Shown here piece by piece: positions 33,809 through 43,706 of a stretch of DNA of 64,000 nucleotides; the stretch's first letter is position 1; every line of letters starts with the position of its first letter. Position numbers and translations under genes: made by a program. The notes beneath the pieces were generated by a model, which was not told the DNA's origin, searched no databases, and was given only the letters and a program-made list of their open reading frames with translations. Source of the stretch: SPDF01 sp963812085 (GTDB taxonomy: Bacteria; Gemmatimonadota; Gemmatimonadetes; Gemmatimonadales; GWC2-71-9); the NCBI GenBank assembly GCA_963812085.1, contig CAWETL010000004.1, positions 248,001-312,000 on the forward strand, written 5' to 3'.

Positions 33809-36081
33809 TCATGTGCCCTCGGGTTTCCTGAACACGATCAATCCCGTCAGCCTCGGCCGCAGGGCCCTGGCCGGCGGGGTAGCCCGGGGAAGGGAAGCGA
33901 GCCGTGCAAGCAGTTCCCGGTCATTCAGTCCGCCGAGCGTCTCGTCAGGCGCTCCTCGCCGGCAGTGTGGCCGCCGGCGCAGAACGCCAGCGCGGACTCC
34001 AGCAGCGCGAGTCGTGATGCATCGCGTCGCATGGCAGCGGCGCCGGCGAGTCGACGGAGGCGCCTTCCGAGATGGAGGCCTGCGCGGCTGGGCGGGCTGC
34101 CGGCGAGGCGATCGGCCGAGGCCTCCTCTGAGCAGCATCCGGATCTCGGCCGACAGGGATGCGATGATCTGATCCGTCTCGGCGGTCGACGGTGGGGCCG
34201 CTGCGGCGGCCCCCACGGCCTCGGCGATTCGCGCGGCCACGATCCTCGGCTCTCCGGACCAGCCGTGACCCTCCCACCACAACACCGTTGACACTGTTCG
34301 GCCCGCTCCCCCCTCCAGTGCGATCCCCGCAAGCACCCCTTCAAGCTCGGATGCCACGCCGGCGACGCCCTCGACTGGGGTGCCGGCTAGGGTGGTGGAC
34401 AGCAGGTCGCGCCAGCGCCACCGGGTGGTGCCCGCGGGGCCGAGTCCATGACGTGCAGGGAGCCCGGCCTTGGCCAGGAGCCGCTCCAGTTGGTGGAGGC
34501 GGTCCTCGAAGCCCTGACCAGGGGCGATCTGGATCACGTCGACGGATGGGTGCGTCGCTCCCCTCCGAATTGCCCGCCCGTTACGCTGCGCGAGGCGAAC
34601 GTCGGTCCAGGGCAAGTCGTAGTGGACGATGCGCCCGGCCGCCTGGAGGTCGAGCCCCTCGGCGGCGACATCGGTCGCCAGGAGGACGACGGGTCGCCCG
34701 ACCGCCGCGGCCGCGCCCTGCAGCGGGCCGGGACGAAACCAGTTGAGGACGATATCTCGGGGCATACTCACTCGGCCGATGCCGCTCCGCTCTCCCGTGC
34801 ACCACGCGACAGTACGGTCCTCCAGTTGGCGTCGAAGGATATCTGACGGTTTCGCGTGCCCCGACGAACACGATCGACAACCGACCGTCCGACAGTTCGC
34901 ATCGCAGGAGCGTCGACTTGGCGTCTGGCCGGTCGGCCAGGGCGCGGACATGCCTGATGGCGCCCTCGAGCGCTGGCAGATCGTCGAGCCGAAGCTCGCC
35001 CGTGCCATCCCCGCCGGGCAGGAGCGCCCACATGAGCAGCTGATCGTCGGCGCCGAGGGTGAATCGCCGAAGGCTTGCCCTGTCGAGCTGCTGGCCCGAG
35101 TTCCGGGCGTCACGGGCGTGAAGCAGGAGGCCGCGATACCGGCGCAACGATCCCTCGAGCGCGGTGGCGCTCGAGGACGCAGCGCGGTGGAATACGGAGC
35201 GCACGAGCGCGGCGATTCCCGGATCGGCGGAAAGCTGCAGTGACTCCAGTTCCGGAAGCAGCGCGATGGCACCGCTGTCGGCCACGACCGTTCGGACTGG
35301 CGCTCTTGGGCCGGGCATCGCCGTCGAGACGCTGGACGACGAACCGGCCGAGAGCGGCGGGAACGGCGTCTCCCGCGAACGCCGCCCGCATCGACGGGAC
35401 GCCGTCGGCCGCCAACGCGTCGTCCCGGACGCCGAGATGGAGTTGGTGGTAGAGATCGCGTGAGTGGTTCACCACCGGCGTGGCGCTGAGGAGCAGCACC
35501 CGGCGGCCGAGGAGCCACGGGGCGAGGGTGCGGTAGCGCCGGATCGTGGGATTCCGGAAATGATGGCTCTCGTCGATGATCACCAGGGGTGGATTGCCGG
35601 GCGGGAGCTGTCCGATGGAAAGCCGCGAGTGTGACCAGACCGTCAGGGGAACTCCCAGCTGGCTCGCCGTGCCCTTCCACTGGTGGATCAGTGCCGCAGG
35701 CACCAGCGCCACGCTCGGCGCGCGCCCGGCGACGAGTGCGATTGCGAGTGCGATGTACGTCTTGCCGGTCCCGACCGGCTCGGCGCACAGGGCGGCGCCG
35801 TATTGCCGAAGAATGGGCAGCAACAGCCGGAAGGCGTCGGCTTGGTCCGGGTCGAGCCATGGCGGCGGCGTGTCGGTGGCGCGGCGCGCTGCAAGCGAGG
35901 CCGCCAGGGCACGGGCGACACTTGCCGGCACGGCTGGCGGCCCCGCCCGGACGAGCCCGGGCAGGGGATCTGCGAGGGGGTTGAGCGCTTCAGCGACGAC
36001 GAGGGGAGCCCACCCCCACCACCTCGGACAGCAGGAGCCTGTCACGCGGCGCGAGGGCGAGCCAGTCAGCAGCGAGGGCAT
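33809..36081 (-). pseudogene. SNF2/DEAD-like helicase, disrupted by four frameshifts
   Basis: Pieces of one helicase lie in three frames. The N-terminal piece has Walker A AEPVGTGKTYIAL, motif II VIIDESHHFRN and motif III LLLSATPVV. The middle piece (VVADSGAIALLPELESLQ...) begins after a shift near 35300. A second shift near 34855 leads to the C-terminal motifs LLATDVAAEGLDLQ and QRNGRAIRRG. Two more near 34110 and 33946 are needed to reach the end. The first three are +1, the last -1. The start is unclear because the beginning overlaps the methyltransferase (ATG 36081 or later). The 5'-to-3' order methyltransferase-helicase suggests a former restriction or defence pair. Confidence 0.75.
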
Positions 36082-39013
36082 CGAGTTCTTCCTGCACATC
36101 GGCTCCGGCGGCGCCACGTGTCGCAAGCGCCGAGAGCCTCGGGTCGCCAAGCACGCCCGCCGGAAGGGGGACCGCCCCGACGGCCCGCGCGTTGAACCGG
36201 GCGTATCCGCCGCTCGCCTGGTCTGCAGTTGCGCGGGCCGCCGCGCGGATCCACGTGGTGTTGAGCCAGGCAGAGAGCGCCAGGGCCGCACCCGGCTCGC
36301 GGCAGATCACCACGTAGCAGGTGTTGAGCGGGACATATCTCTGCGCGACGGATCCGACCAGGACGGCGGCCTCCAGTCGGGGCGCCAGGTCGGGCCAGAT
36401 CACGCGAGGCACCTCGCGGCCCGCTGCCGCACGGAAGAGAGACCACGGCGCGTGCCCGTCGTCGTCCGCCCGTCTCCGGAGTACATCGGCGTGCCGGGCA
36501 AAATGGCGCGCGGCCGCGGCGGGCAGCGCCTCGAGGACGCGGCCCGCGGGGTCGTGGGTCCAGATGATTCGCCCGGCCGGAGCCGCGATGAACGGACGGA
36601 CGTCCCGTCCACGGACGGCTGGCCTCAACAACTCCGCTTCCATGTCGTCCGGTGGCGAGAGGAAGAGATGGTTGGCGCCGGTCTTCACTCCGAGCTGGAT
36701 TCGCACCGAGTCAACGAGTGGCGGATGCTCGCGCAGTTTGGAGAGCACGCGATGCAGCCCGCCACGAGTGAGAATCCAGGGCGCACCGGGCTGTTCCGGT
36801 GCCGCGGTCAAGACCGGGGCGTCCCCCTGCAGGCCGAGCCGCGTCTGGTGAGTGGAGGGGCGGGGATGCTTGCGGACGACCACGGCGAGCGGGTAGGTGG
36901 TGGCGTCGAACTTCGCTTCCGGATGCTCGGAGAGGTCCGCCGTGACCAGCAAGGTGCCGAGGTCGGCGAAGGCGGTGCGCGCCATCGACCCGTAGGCCGC
37001 CGTGGCGATCTTGGAGGGCACCAGCATCGCGAGCACGCCACCGGGCGCGGTCAGTTCCCAGCCTCGCTCCAGGAAGGCGACGGCGAGGTCCGGCTGGTGG
37101 TGGTAGCCTCGTCCAGACCCGGCTCGCCACCAGCCGAATCGTTGCCGCAGCCAGTCGCGTCGTGCTGCCGGAATCGCCTCCGCGCGCACCCACGGCGGGT
37201 TCCCCACGACCAGGCTGAACCCGCCGCTCGCCATGACGTCTCCGAAATGGATGTCGAAGTCGAACGTCGGCACGGCGCAGTCCCTGGCGAGCTGCCGCCG
37301 TGCCGACCGCAGGGTCCGAAGATCCGCCCTCGCCCTCCGCAGTGCCGATCGCTCCCCGGCGGACAGCTCGGTGCGCCCGCCGAACAGGGTTGGCGCGCGG
37401 CCGGCGGCGATCATCGCCCGCGCCAGTCGTTCCTTCTCCGCAATGGCGGTCTCGAATCGCTCGGCGGCCGCCGCGGCCTCGAGCCGACGCAGGAGCCGGA
37501 TCGCGTCCCGCTTCGGCGCTCCGGTCGAAACTGCGGCGGCCCTGCGTGCGGCGGCAAGCGCGGACGCCTGTTTCGGGGCGTGCACGGGATGGCTCAGCAT
37601 GAAGCGAAGCGGATCGGCGAGACTGTCGCCCTGGCGGACAAATGCGTCGAGGTTGGGCAGGGGATCCACCCGCTCCGGTGATCCGTCAGGCTCGGTCCCG
37701 ATCACGGCCAGCCAGAGCCGCAGTTCAGAGAGCCGGACGGCAGACGGATTGAGGTCCACGCCAAAGAGGTTGCGCGACAGAATTCGCCGCCGGACGCCAG
37801 CATCGAGGGGCGCACCAAGGAGCCCGGCGAGGCGATCGAGCGCGCCGAGCAGGAACGCGCCCGAACCGACCGCCGGATCGAGGATGGTGATCTCCTCGAG
37901 ATGGCGGACGGCCATTCCCTCTCCGGCCTCGAGCCGGGCGCCGGCCTCCGCGTCCGGCACCCCCAGCCGGCCCCCGACGTAGCCGGCGAGCGCGGCATCC
38001 ACCAGGGAGCGCACCAGCGCCGGCGGCGTGTAGTAGGTGCCGCTCGACTTCCTGGCGCCCGGCGCCATGACCCCTTCGAAGACTCGACCGAGCATCTCCG
38101 GGGCGATGGCCCCGGCGGCGTCGGAGGCCGCCGTGAAGTGGTAGCGCTCGAACAGGGTGTCGAAGGCGTCCCGCCAGACGCCGTCAGGGAGCGTGGCCTG
38201 ATGCCGGCGCTCGAGCGGATGGGGCTCGAAGAGGCCGCCGTTGAGAAACGGCACCCGGCCGAATCCACGGGCGCGGCTCCCGCGGGCCGCAAGTGGCGTG
38301 TTGAGCGTGCCGAAGAAGAGGGGAAGGAGGAGGTCGTGGTGGATGCGTCGCCGCCGGAAGAGGCAGTCGTCTACGCGCGAGCGAAGAAAATGATCGGAAC
38401 CGTCCAGCCAGCCCTTTGCCTGCACGAAATACAGGAACAGCACCCGGGTCAGGTGGAGCAGGGCGAGTTCGTGTCGATCCCGTTCGGGAATGGTGGCCCG
38501 CATGGCCGACGTGAAGCGATCGCGGGTGGTGCGGAAGGCGATGAAGAACTGTCGGCCGAGCCGCTCGCCGGAGAGCGCTTCGGCGGTTCTCGCCGCGATG
38601 GCCAGCGGGCCGCCGGGCTCCGCGTTGCCGATCCTCGCCAGGCAGCTGGTGGCCAATTGGCTTGGCTGGTCGAGGTCCACTTCGAGTACCGGCGCTCCGC
38701 CGAATCCGACTGATACGGCGAGCCGTCGTGCCGTCGGGTCGAGGCCGAAGACGCCGCAGACGCGCCCCCGTTCCGCCAGTCGCCGTGCGAACCGGGGGGC
38801 TGACCGGACCGGGTCTGCCGAGGTGACGCCGTACCAGGTGAAGTCCCCCAGCCGGCCGACGATCGCCGCCTCCGAGGAGAGGTCGGAGCCGCGGGCGAGG
38901 CCGAGCGATCTGGGATCGAAGGGTTCCCAGAGCGGCTCATGGCCGAGCGCGGCCACGAGATGCGGAAGGTCGTGGAGCGCCAGGATGGCGCGGACGGCGT
39001 GAGTCGACAACAC
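35990..39013 (-). CDS. Large adenine-specific DNA methyltransferase (Eco57I/PglX-like)
   Basis: A ~1,007-residue protein. The SAM motif is ILDPAVGSGAFLLGAL (around residue 380), preceded by GTYYTPPALVRSLVD typical of N6-adenine enzymes of the Eco57I/TaqI/PglX groups; the catalytic motif is VVGNPPWVRAE near 600. The last ~300 residues resemble target-recognition regions (RGRDVRPF, YARFNARAVGAVPLP). The N-terminal ~330 residues contain no clear PD-(D/E)XK nuclease that I could see. GTG 39013 was preferred; GTG 39112 adds 33 Arg/Pro-rich residues. Intact, while the helicase that follows is broken. Confidence 0.82.
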   Translation of the reverse strand: MLSTHAVRAILALHDLPHLVAALGHEPLWEPFDPRSLGLARGSDLSSEAAIVGRLGDFTWYGVTSADPVRSAPRFARRLAERGRVCGVFGLDPTARRLAVSVGFGGAPVLEVDLDQPSQLATSCLARIGNAEPGGPLAIAARTAEALSGERLGRQFFIAFRTTRDRFTSAMRATIPERDRHELALLHLTRVLFLYFVQAKGWLDGSDHFLRSRVDDCLFRRRRIHHDLLLPLFFGTLNTPLAARGSRARGFGRVPFLNGGLFEPHPLERRHQATLPDGVWRDAFDTLFERYHFTAASDAAGAIAPEMLGRVFEGVMAPGARKSSGTYYTPPALVRSLVDAALAGYVGGRLGVPDAEAGARLEAGEGMAVRHLEEITILDPAVGSGAFLLGALDRLAGLLGAPLDAGVRRRILSRNLFGVDLNPSAVRLSELRLWLAVIGTEPDGSPERVDPLPNLDAFVRQGDSLADPLRFMLSHPVHAPKQASALAAARRAAAVSTGAPKRDAIRLLRRLEAAAAAERFETAIAEKERLARAMIAAGRAPTLFGGRTELSAGERSALRRARADLRTLRSARRQLARDCAVPTFDFDIHFGDVMASGGFSLVVGNPPWVRAEAIPAARRDWLRQRFGWWRAGSGRGYHHQPDLAVAFLERGWELTAPGGVLAMLVPSKIATAAYGSMARTAFADLGTLLVTADLSEHPEAKFDATTYPLAVVVRKHPRPSTHQTRLGLQGDAPVLTAAPEQPGAPWILTRGGLHRVLSKLREHPPLVDSVRIQLGVKTGANHLFLSPPDDMEAELLRPAVRGRDVRPFIAAPAGRIIWTHDPAGRVLEALPAAAARHFARHADVLRRRADDDGHAPWSLFRAAAGREVPRVIWPDLAPRLEAAVLVGSVAQRYVPLNTCYVVICREPGAALALSAWLNTTWIRAAARATADQASGGYARFNARAVGAVPLPAGVLGDPRLSALATRGAAGADVQEELDALAADWLALAPRDRLLLSEVVGVGSPRRR

Positions 39014-39142
39014 GATTGGGGTCCCTGTGGCGGGTGCCACAGGATGGCGGAGAGCGCGGAGCGTGGGTGTATCCCGCGGACGCACGATGGCGCGTAACTG
39101 TCGCCAGGGCACTTGGTGCGCCGAGGGCTCGGCGCCCCGGGT

Positions 39143-39745
39143 TCACTCGCCTGGGCGTCGTTCGGCTGCGTTCTCCAACGCCCGCTCGATCCGGCGGTCG
39201 GGGACGAGCCACATCAGTGCCACCAGCACGTAGGCGGCGAGCGAGATCCACGGCAGGACGAAGGCGGTTGGGATGGCCAGCAGGTAGATGACCGGCGACA
39301 GCTTCCCCTTGAGGTCGCGCCCGATGGCGGCCTCGAGCAGCGACCCGGGTCCCTCGCTCCGGATGATCGTGCCCTGGAGGATGAAGTAGGCGATGGCCGC
39401 CAGCAGCAGGACGGCCCCGTAGAGGGCCATCGGAGTCGGTGCGAAATGGTTCTCGCCGACCCACGCAGTGACGAAGGGGAAGAGCGACAGCCAGAAGAGC
39501 AGGTGGAGGTTGGCCCACAGCACCGCGCCGTTGACGCGGTGCACGACCCGCAGCATGTGGTGGTGGTTGTTCCAGTAGATGCCGATGTAGACGAAGCTCA
39601 GCACGTAGCTGAGGAACACCGGGACCAGCGGCTGGAGCGCCCGGAAGTCGGAGCCGCCCTGGGGCACCCGCAGCTCGAGCACCATGATGGTGATGATGAT
39701 CGCCAGCACGCCGTCGCTGAACGCCTCGAGCCGTGTCGGGCTCAT
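39143..39745 (-). CDS. TMEM175-family potassium channel-like membrane protein
   Basis: A 200-residue membrane protein with the TMEM175 start signature RLEAFSDGVLAIIITIMVLEL (residues 5-25; FSDGV is diagnostic), then five further hydrophobic helices. Bacterial TMEM175 proteins form tetrameric K+ leak channels with one such unit per subunit. Stands between the methyltransferase and a small unknown gene on the same strand. Confidence 0.85.
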   Translation of the reverse strand: MSPTRLEAFSDGVLAIIITIMVLELRVPQGGSDFRALQPLVPVFLSYVLSFVYIGIYWNNHHHMLRVVHRVNGAVLWANLHLLFWLSLFPFVTAWVGENHFAPTPMALYGAVLLLAAIAYFILQGTIIRSEGPGSLLEAAIGRDLKGKLSPVIYLLAIPTAFVLPWISLAAYVLVALMWLVPDRRIERALENAAERRPGE

Positions 39746-39757
39746 GGTTCCGGCGCC

Positions 39758-40009
39758 CTAGTAGTTCTCGAGGACGAGCATCGAAAGCTTGTCGAGCGCG
39801 GCGTGCTCGGGCTTCACTTCGCCGTCGGGAGTGAAGCGGATGTTCATGGCGCAGAGCTCCTCGAGCGCCGTGCTCTGCTCCGCCGCCAGCGGCAGGATGT
39901 AGGGCTGGCCCGCCGCGCGCATCCGCGCCACCTCCGCGATCAGCCAGTCGGGCTTGTCCTGGGCCCGTTCCAGTGCGGCGAGCATGTCGGCGGTGATCGT
40001 CAGGCGCAT
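39758..40009 (-). CDS. Small hypothetical protein
   Basis: An 83-residue acidic, helical protein (early LTITADMLAALERAQ, end HAALDKLSMLVLENY). I do not recognise a family. It lies 12 bases upstream of the TMEM175 gene on the same strand and is probably co-transcribed. No signal peptide or membrane segment. Confidence 0.55.
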   Translation of the reverse strand: MRLTITADMLAALERAQDKPDWLIAEVARMRAAGQPYILPLAAEQSTALEELCAMNIRFTPDGEVKPEHAALDKLSMLVLENY

Positions 40010-40073
40010 GGTATCTCCGATGGATGTTGTCGGACAAAGATTTCCCTTTTGCGCCGGCCGCGCAACCGGCCGC

Positions 40074-41220
40074 TCACTCTGCGGAGTAGGTCCGGCCCCG
40101 CCACTCGATGCGCCGCTCGCCTCGCCGCGTCGAGCGCGCGAAGATCCACCCCGACATCGCCACGCCCAGCGGATAGGTGAGCGCGTAGAGCGGGTTGACG
40201 CCGAACCCGCTGAAGAAGATGAACCAGAACACGGCGCTGAGGCCCACGGCGAGCGCCGCGGCCCCGAGCAGCGGCGCCGCCACGCCCGCCAGCGCCAGCA
40301 GCAGCACGGCGGGCGGCAGCAGCCAGAACAGCGCGCCGACCGCGAACATCAGCGGGATGAGCGCGCGGCGCACCGGCTCGTCCGGAAAGGAGCGACGGCC
40401 GCCGACGTACACGTTCTTGGACCATCCCTCCACCAGCCCCGCCAGGCTCGTATACATCCGCGTTCCCAGGTACGGGAGCGCGAACGCGAAGATCTGCGGT
40501 CGCCCCGCGCGGAAGTAGGCTTGCGCAAGGGCAAGATCCTCCGCCACCTCGTGCCTGACCGCCTCGTGCGTGCCCACCGCCTTGTAGCCCTCCCGCGTCA
40601 CCAGGATGAACTGTCCGTTGGCGATGACCTCCCGTGCCCTGCGCGCCCGGTTCACCGACGCCGGGTGGAACCGGATGGCCAGGAGGGCGCCGATGATCGG
40701 CATGATCACCCGCTCCCAGAACGATCCGCAGATCATTCGTCCGATGACGGTGACCAGGTCACGCCGCTCCGAGTCGAGCATGCCCACCGCGCGCGCCAGC
40801 AACTCGGGGTGGTGCCGCGTGTCGGCGTCGGTGAAGAGCAGGAGGTCGCCCTGGGCGGCGCGATAGCCCTGCACGCACGCCCACGGCTTGCCGAACCACC
40901 CCGCGGGGAGTTCCGAGCCTTCCAGCAGGCGGACCCGCGGGTCGCGACCCGCATAACCGCGCACCACGTCGGCGGTGTTGTCGGTCGGACCGGTCGTCCA
41001 CCACGAGGATCTCGAACGGGTGGTAGCGGCTCTCGAGCAGCGAGTCGAGGAGAGTCGGAAGGTTGTCCTCCTCGTTCCGCGCCGGCACGATGATGGAAAC
41101 GAGCCGGCCGCTGGCGAGGGGCGCGTGGCCCAGGTCGGGCCGCCGGCTCGCCAGGCGCACAAAGGCAAGAAACGGGGCCGCCCATGGGAGGGCGGCCCAG
41201 GCCAAGGAGGGGAGGTGCAC
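40074..41220 (-). pseudogene. Family-2 membrane glycosyltransferase with one frameshift
   Basis: The N-terminal part starts at GTG 41220 (hydrophobic helix LAWAALPWAAPFLAFV, then SIIVPARNEEDNLP and FEILVVDDRS). At about 40987 the frame must move by one base to continue as TDNTADVVRGYAGRDP, GWFGKPWACVQGY and LLFTDADTRHHPELLA (the DXD motif), ending with 3-4 membrane helices. One extra base in TCCGACC explains the break. The family (hopanoid or carotenoid glycosyltransferases such as HpnB/CruC) transfers sugars to membrane lipids. If the base is a sequence error the gene is intact at ~381 residues. Confidence 0.75.
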
Positions 41221-41225
41221 GGGAC

Positions 41226-41813
41226 CTACTGGTTGCGGGTGACGGCGGCCAGCTCGCACTCGAGCTGCTCGACCTGGCGGCCGACCTCCTCCGGGTCGAC
41301 GGCCAAGCCGGTCGACGGGACGCCGTTCTGGGCGAAGATCGTGGCCACCAGTGCGTCGGTATACCCCACGACCGCGACTCCGATCCCCTTGTCGAGCACC
41401 CGGTTGAGCTGGAGCATCAGGGCCATGGCCTGCCGCGCCCGCATCTTGGCGAGTACCGGTGCCAGGTTCTTGATCAGGAGCTCGCGGAGGTACTGCATCT
41501 CCTCGACCACCTCGCCGGCGGCAAGCCCGCGGGCAGCGGCCAGTCGTCCGAAATGCTCGCAGGCGTGAAACCAGACGGGCTTGGCCTCCCGGCGCACCGG
41601 ACCGACCATCTCGCCGAGCAACTCGATGATGAGGCGCAACTCCCGCTCGATGACCGGGCGGGGTATTGTGGTGGAGGTTTGCATGCGGTCGCCCAGCCAG
41701 TCCGCCCATTGGGAGACCATGTCGTCCCGCAGGTCGTTGATCACGCGGCTGGCGGCCAGGAGGGCCGGGTGGGAAGCGCGCAGAGCCTTCCTCCGTTTGA
41801 GTGGCGTCTGCAA
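41226..41813 (-). CDS. RsbRD N-terminal-domain-like protein
   Basis: A 195-residue helical protein resembling the N-terminal domain of RsbR-type stressosome proteins (RsbRD_N): ELRLIIELLGEMVGPVRREA near residue 58 and EVVEEMQYLRELLIKNL near 100. No STAS output domain follows, so this is a stand-alone sensor-like piece. The only start that covers the N-terminus is TTG 41813, 18 bases from the start of the divergent carboxypeptidase gene. The glycosyltransferase follows after 5 bases. Confidence 0.65.
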   Translation of the reverse strand: MQTPLKRRKALRASHPALLAASRVINDLRDDMVSQWADWLGDRMQTSTTIPRPVIERELRLIIELLGEMVGPVRREAKPVWFHACEHFGRLAAARGLAAGEVVEEMQYLRELLIKNLAPVLAKMRARQAMALMLQLNRVLDKGIGVAVVGYTDALVATIFAQNGVPSTGLAVDPEEVGRQVEQLECELAAVTRNQ

Positions 41814-41831
41814 TCTACAACGGGAGTCCGA

Positions 41832-42794
41832 ATGCGGTCAAAGAATTTCGTTCGGCCACCGGTCCTCGGGCCCGGCAGCCGGGTGGCGTTGGTGGCTCCG
41901 GCCGGCCCGCTCCTGGAAAAGGACGACCTGGCGCGCGGGGAGGAGCTTTGCCGCGCCCTCGGGTTCGAGCCGCAGCTGGGCCCGAACGCCTACCGCCACT
42001 ACGGCTATCTCGCCGGCAGGGACGATGAACGCCTCAGCGACCTGAACGCCGCCATCGCCGACCCGAAGGTGGACGCAGTCTGGTGCCTCCGCGGCGGGTA
42101 TGGCATGACGCGCATCCTCGACCAGGTGGACTTCGCGCCGCTCAGGAAGCGTCCCAAGGCGATCATGGGCTTTTCCGACATCACCGCCCTCCTCAACGCC
42201 GCGCAGGCCGAGGCCGGGCTCGTCACTTTTCATTCTCCCATGGCGCGGGCTCCGCTCACTCCCTTCAGTCGGTGGCACTTCGACCGGGTGATGACGACGG
42301 TCAATCCCGCTGGACGGCTGGGTCGCGTCGCGCCGCCGGCCGATGTCCTCGTGCCGACCGACGGCCGGGTCGTCGGCCTGCTGCCCGGTGTCGCAACCGG
42401 CCCGCTGGTGGGGGGCAACCTCACCCTCCTCCAGTGCCTCATCGGCACCCGGTACTTCCCCGACCTCGAGGGCGCGCTGCTCTTCATCGAGGATGTCGGG
42501 GAGGACCTCTATTCCGTCGATCGCATGCTGGCGCAGCTTCGTTCGATCGGGGCGCTCCAGAAGGTGGCGGGCATCGTCGTGGGACAGTTCACCGAGCTGA
42601 AGCGTGGCACCGATGACGGCGCCCTCGGATTCGACGAGGTGCTCTCCACCTACTTCGCTCCGCTCAGGGTGCCGGTGGCCTACGGCTTCCCGATCGGCCA
42701 TGTGGACGATCAGTGGACGCTCCCCCTCGGCGTGAACGCGCGCCTGGACGCGACCGCGGGCGAGGTGGAGCTCCTCGACGGCGCCGTCCGCTAG
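41832..42794 (+). CDS. ldcA: LD-carboxypeptidase (peptidase family S66)
   Basis: A 320-residue Ser peptidase removing the terminal D-Ala from murein tetrapeptides during cell-wall recycling. Nucleophile in MGFSDITALLNA near residue 115, Glu in LFIEDVGEDLYSVDRML near 220 and His in FPIGHVDDQWTLPLG near 295 form the S66 triad. N-terminal SRVALVAPAGPL is typical. GGGAGT precedes ATG 41832. No signal peptide, in line with a cytoplasmic recycling enzyme. Confidence 0.88.
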   Translation: MRSKNFVRPPVLGPGSRVALVAPAGPLLEKDDLARGEELCRALGFEPQLGPNAYRHYGYLAGRDDERLSDLNAAIADPKVDAVWCLRGGYGMTRILDQVDFAPLRKRPKAIMGFSDITALLNAAQAEAGLVTFHSPMARAPLTPFSRWHFDRVMTTVNPAGRLGRVAPPADVLVPTDGRVVGLLPGVATGPLVGGNLTLLQCLIGTRYFPDLEGALLFIEDVGEDLYSVDRMLAQLRSIGALQKVAGIVVGQFTELKRGTDDGALGFDEVLSTYFAPLRVPVAYGFPIGHVDDQWTLPLGVNARLDATAGEVELLDGAVR

Positions 42795-42797
42795 CGC

Positions 42798-43634
42798 ATG
42801 GCCACCCCGTCCCTCACGCGCCATCGCCTGCCCGGCTACCTCGGCGACGTCCTCATCGACGTCCGCACCGGCGACCGCGCGCACCCTCGGCCCGCCGTGC
42901 TCGTGCTGCATGGCTTCAAGGGGTTCAAGGACTGGGGGATGTTCCCGCCGCTCGCCGAGCGGCTGGCGCGCGCGGGACTCACCGCAGTGAGCTTCAACGT
43001 GAGCGGAAGCGGGGTCGACGACGCTGGCGCGTTCGCCTTTCCGGAGCGTTTTGCCCGCGCCACCTACACCGGCGACCTGGGTGACATCGCGGCGGTCGTG
43101 AACGCGTCGGCTGGCGGCGCCCTCGGCTTCGCTCCGCCATCGTCCATCGGCTTTCTCGGGCACTCGCGGGGCGGCGGGCTCGGCGTCCTCGCCGCGGCGG
43201 CCGAGCCGCGCATCGCCGCGCTCGTCACTTGGGCGGCGATCAGCGACGTGCACCGGTATTCGCGGGAGGACATCGCCGCGTGGCGCGCCCGGGGGCAGAT
43301 GGACGTGGTCAACAGCCGGACCGGGCAGGTCCTGCCGATCCTGACTGATGTGCTCGATGACGTGCAGCGGAACGGGGCCGGATCGCTCGACATCCAGGGC
43401 GCGGCCGCGCGCCTGCGTGCGCCCTGGCTCATCGTGCACGGCGAGCGGGATCCGACCGTCGATGTGAAGGAAGCGCGCGCGCTCCACGCCGCGAGTGGCG
43501 GCCAGGCGGAGCTCGCGATCGTGCCGGGCGCCGGTCATACGTTCGACACGGTACATCCCTGGCAGGGCCCGACCCCGGCCTTCACCGAGGCGGCCAATGC
43601 GTCGCTGGCCTGGTTCGGGCGACACCTCCGTTAG
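42798..43634 (+). CDS. Alpha/beta hydrolase (dienelactone hydrolase-like)
   Basis: A 278-residue hydrolase with oxyanion region LVLHGFKGFKDW near residue 35, nucleophile LGHSRGGG near 120, Asp in VHGERDPTV near 218 and His in GAGHTFDTVHP near 250. No signal peptide. It begins 3 bases after the carboxypeptidase stop, so both are probably co-expressed. Substrate unknown. Confidence 0.85.
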   Translation: MATPSLTRHRLPGYLGDVLIDVRTGDRAHPRPAVLVLHGFKGFKDWGMFPPLAERLARAGLTAVSFNVSGSGVDDAGAFAFPERFARATYTGDLGDIAAVVNASAGGALGFAPPSSIGFLGHSRGGGLGVLAAAAEPRIAALVTWAAISDVHRYSREDIAAWRARGQMDVVNSRTGQVLPILTDVLDDVQRNGAGSLDIQGAAARLRAPWLIVHGERDPTVDVKEARALHAASGGQAELAIVPGAGHTFDTVHPWQGPTPAFTEAANASLAWFGRHLR

Positions 43635-43706
43635 CGGGTGAATCCCGGCATGGGGACCCGCCGTATCGTGAGGGTCCGCGGTAGGCCCACTTCGCTTCGA
43701 GGCTCC

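Noticed and set aside
35576..37681. A 701-residue open frame on the plus strand opposite the methyltransferase
   Set aside because: Low-complexity translation without motifs; antisense to a gene with clear SAM and NPPW motifs.
33809..39013. Complete DISARM, BREX or Pgl system
   Set aside because: Only a methyltransferase and a broken helicase are present; none of the other required genes lies on either side.
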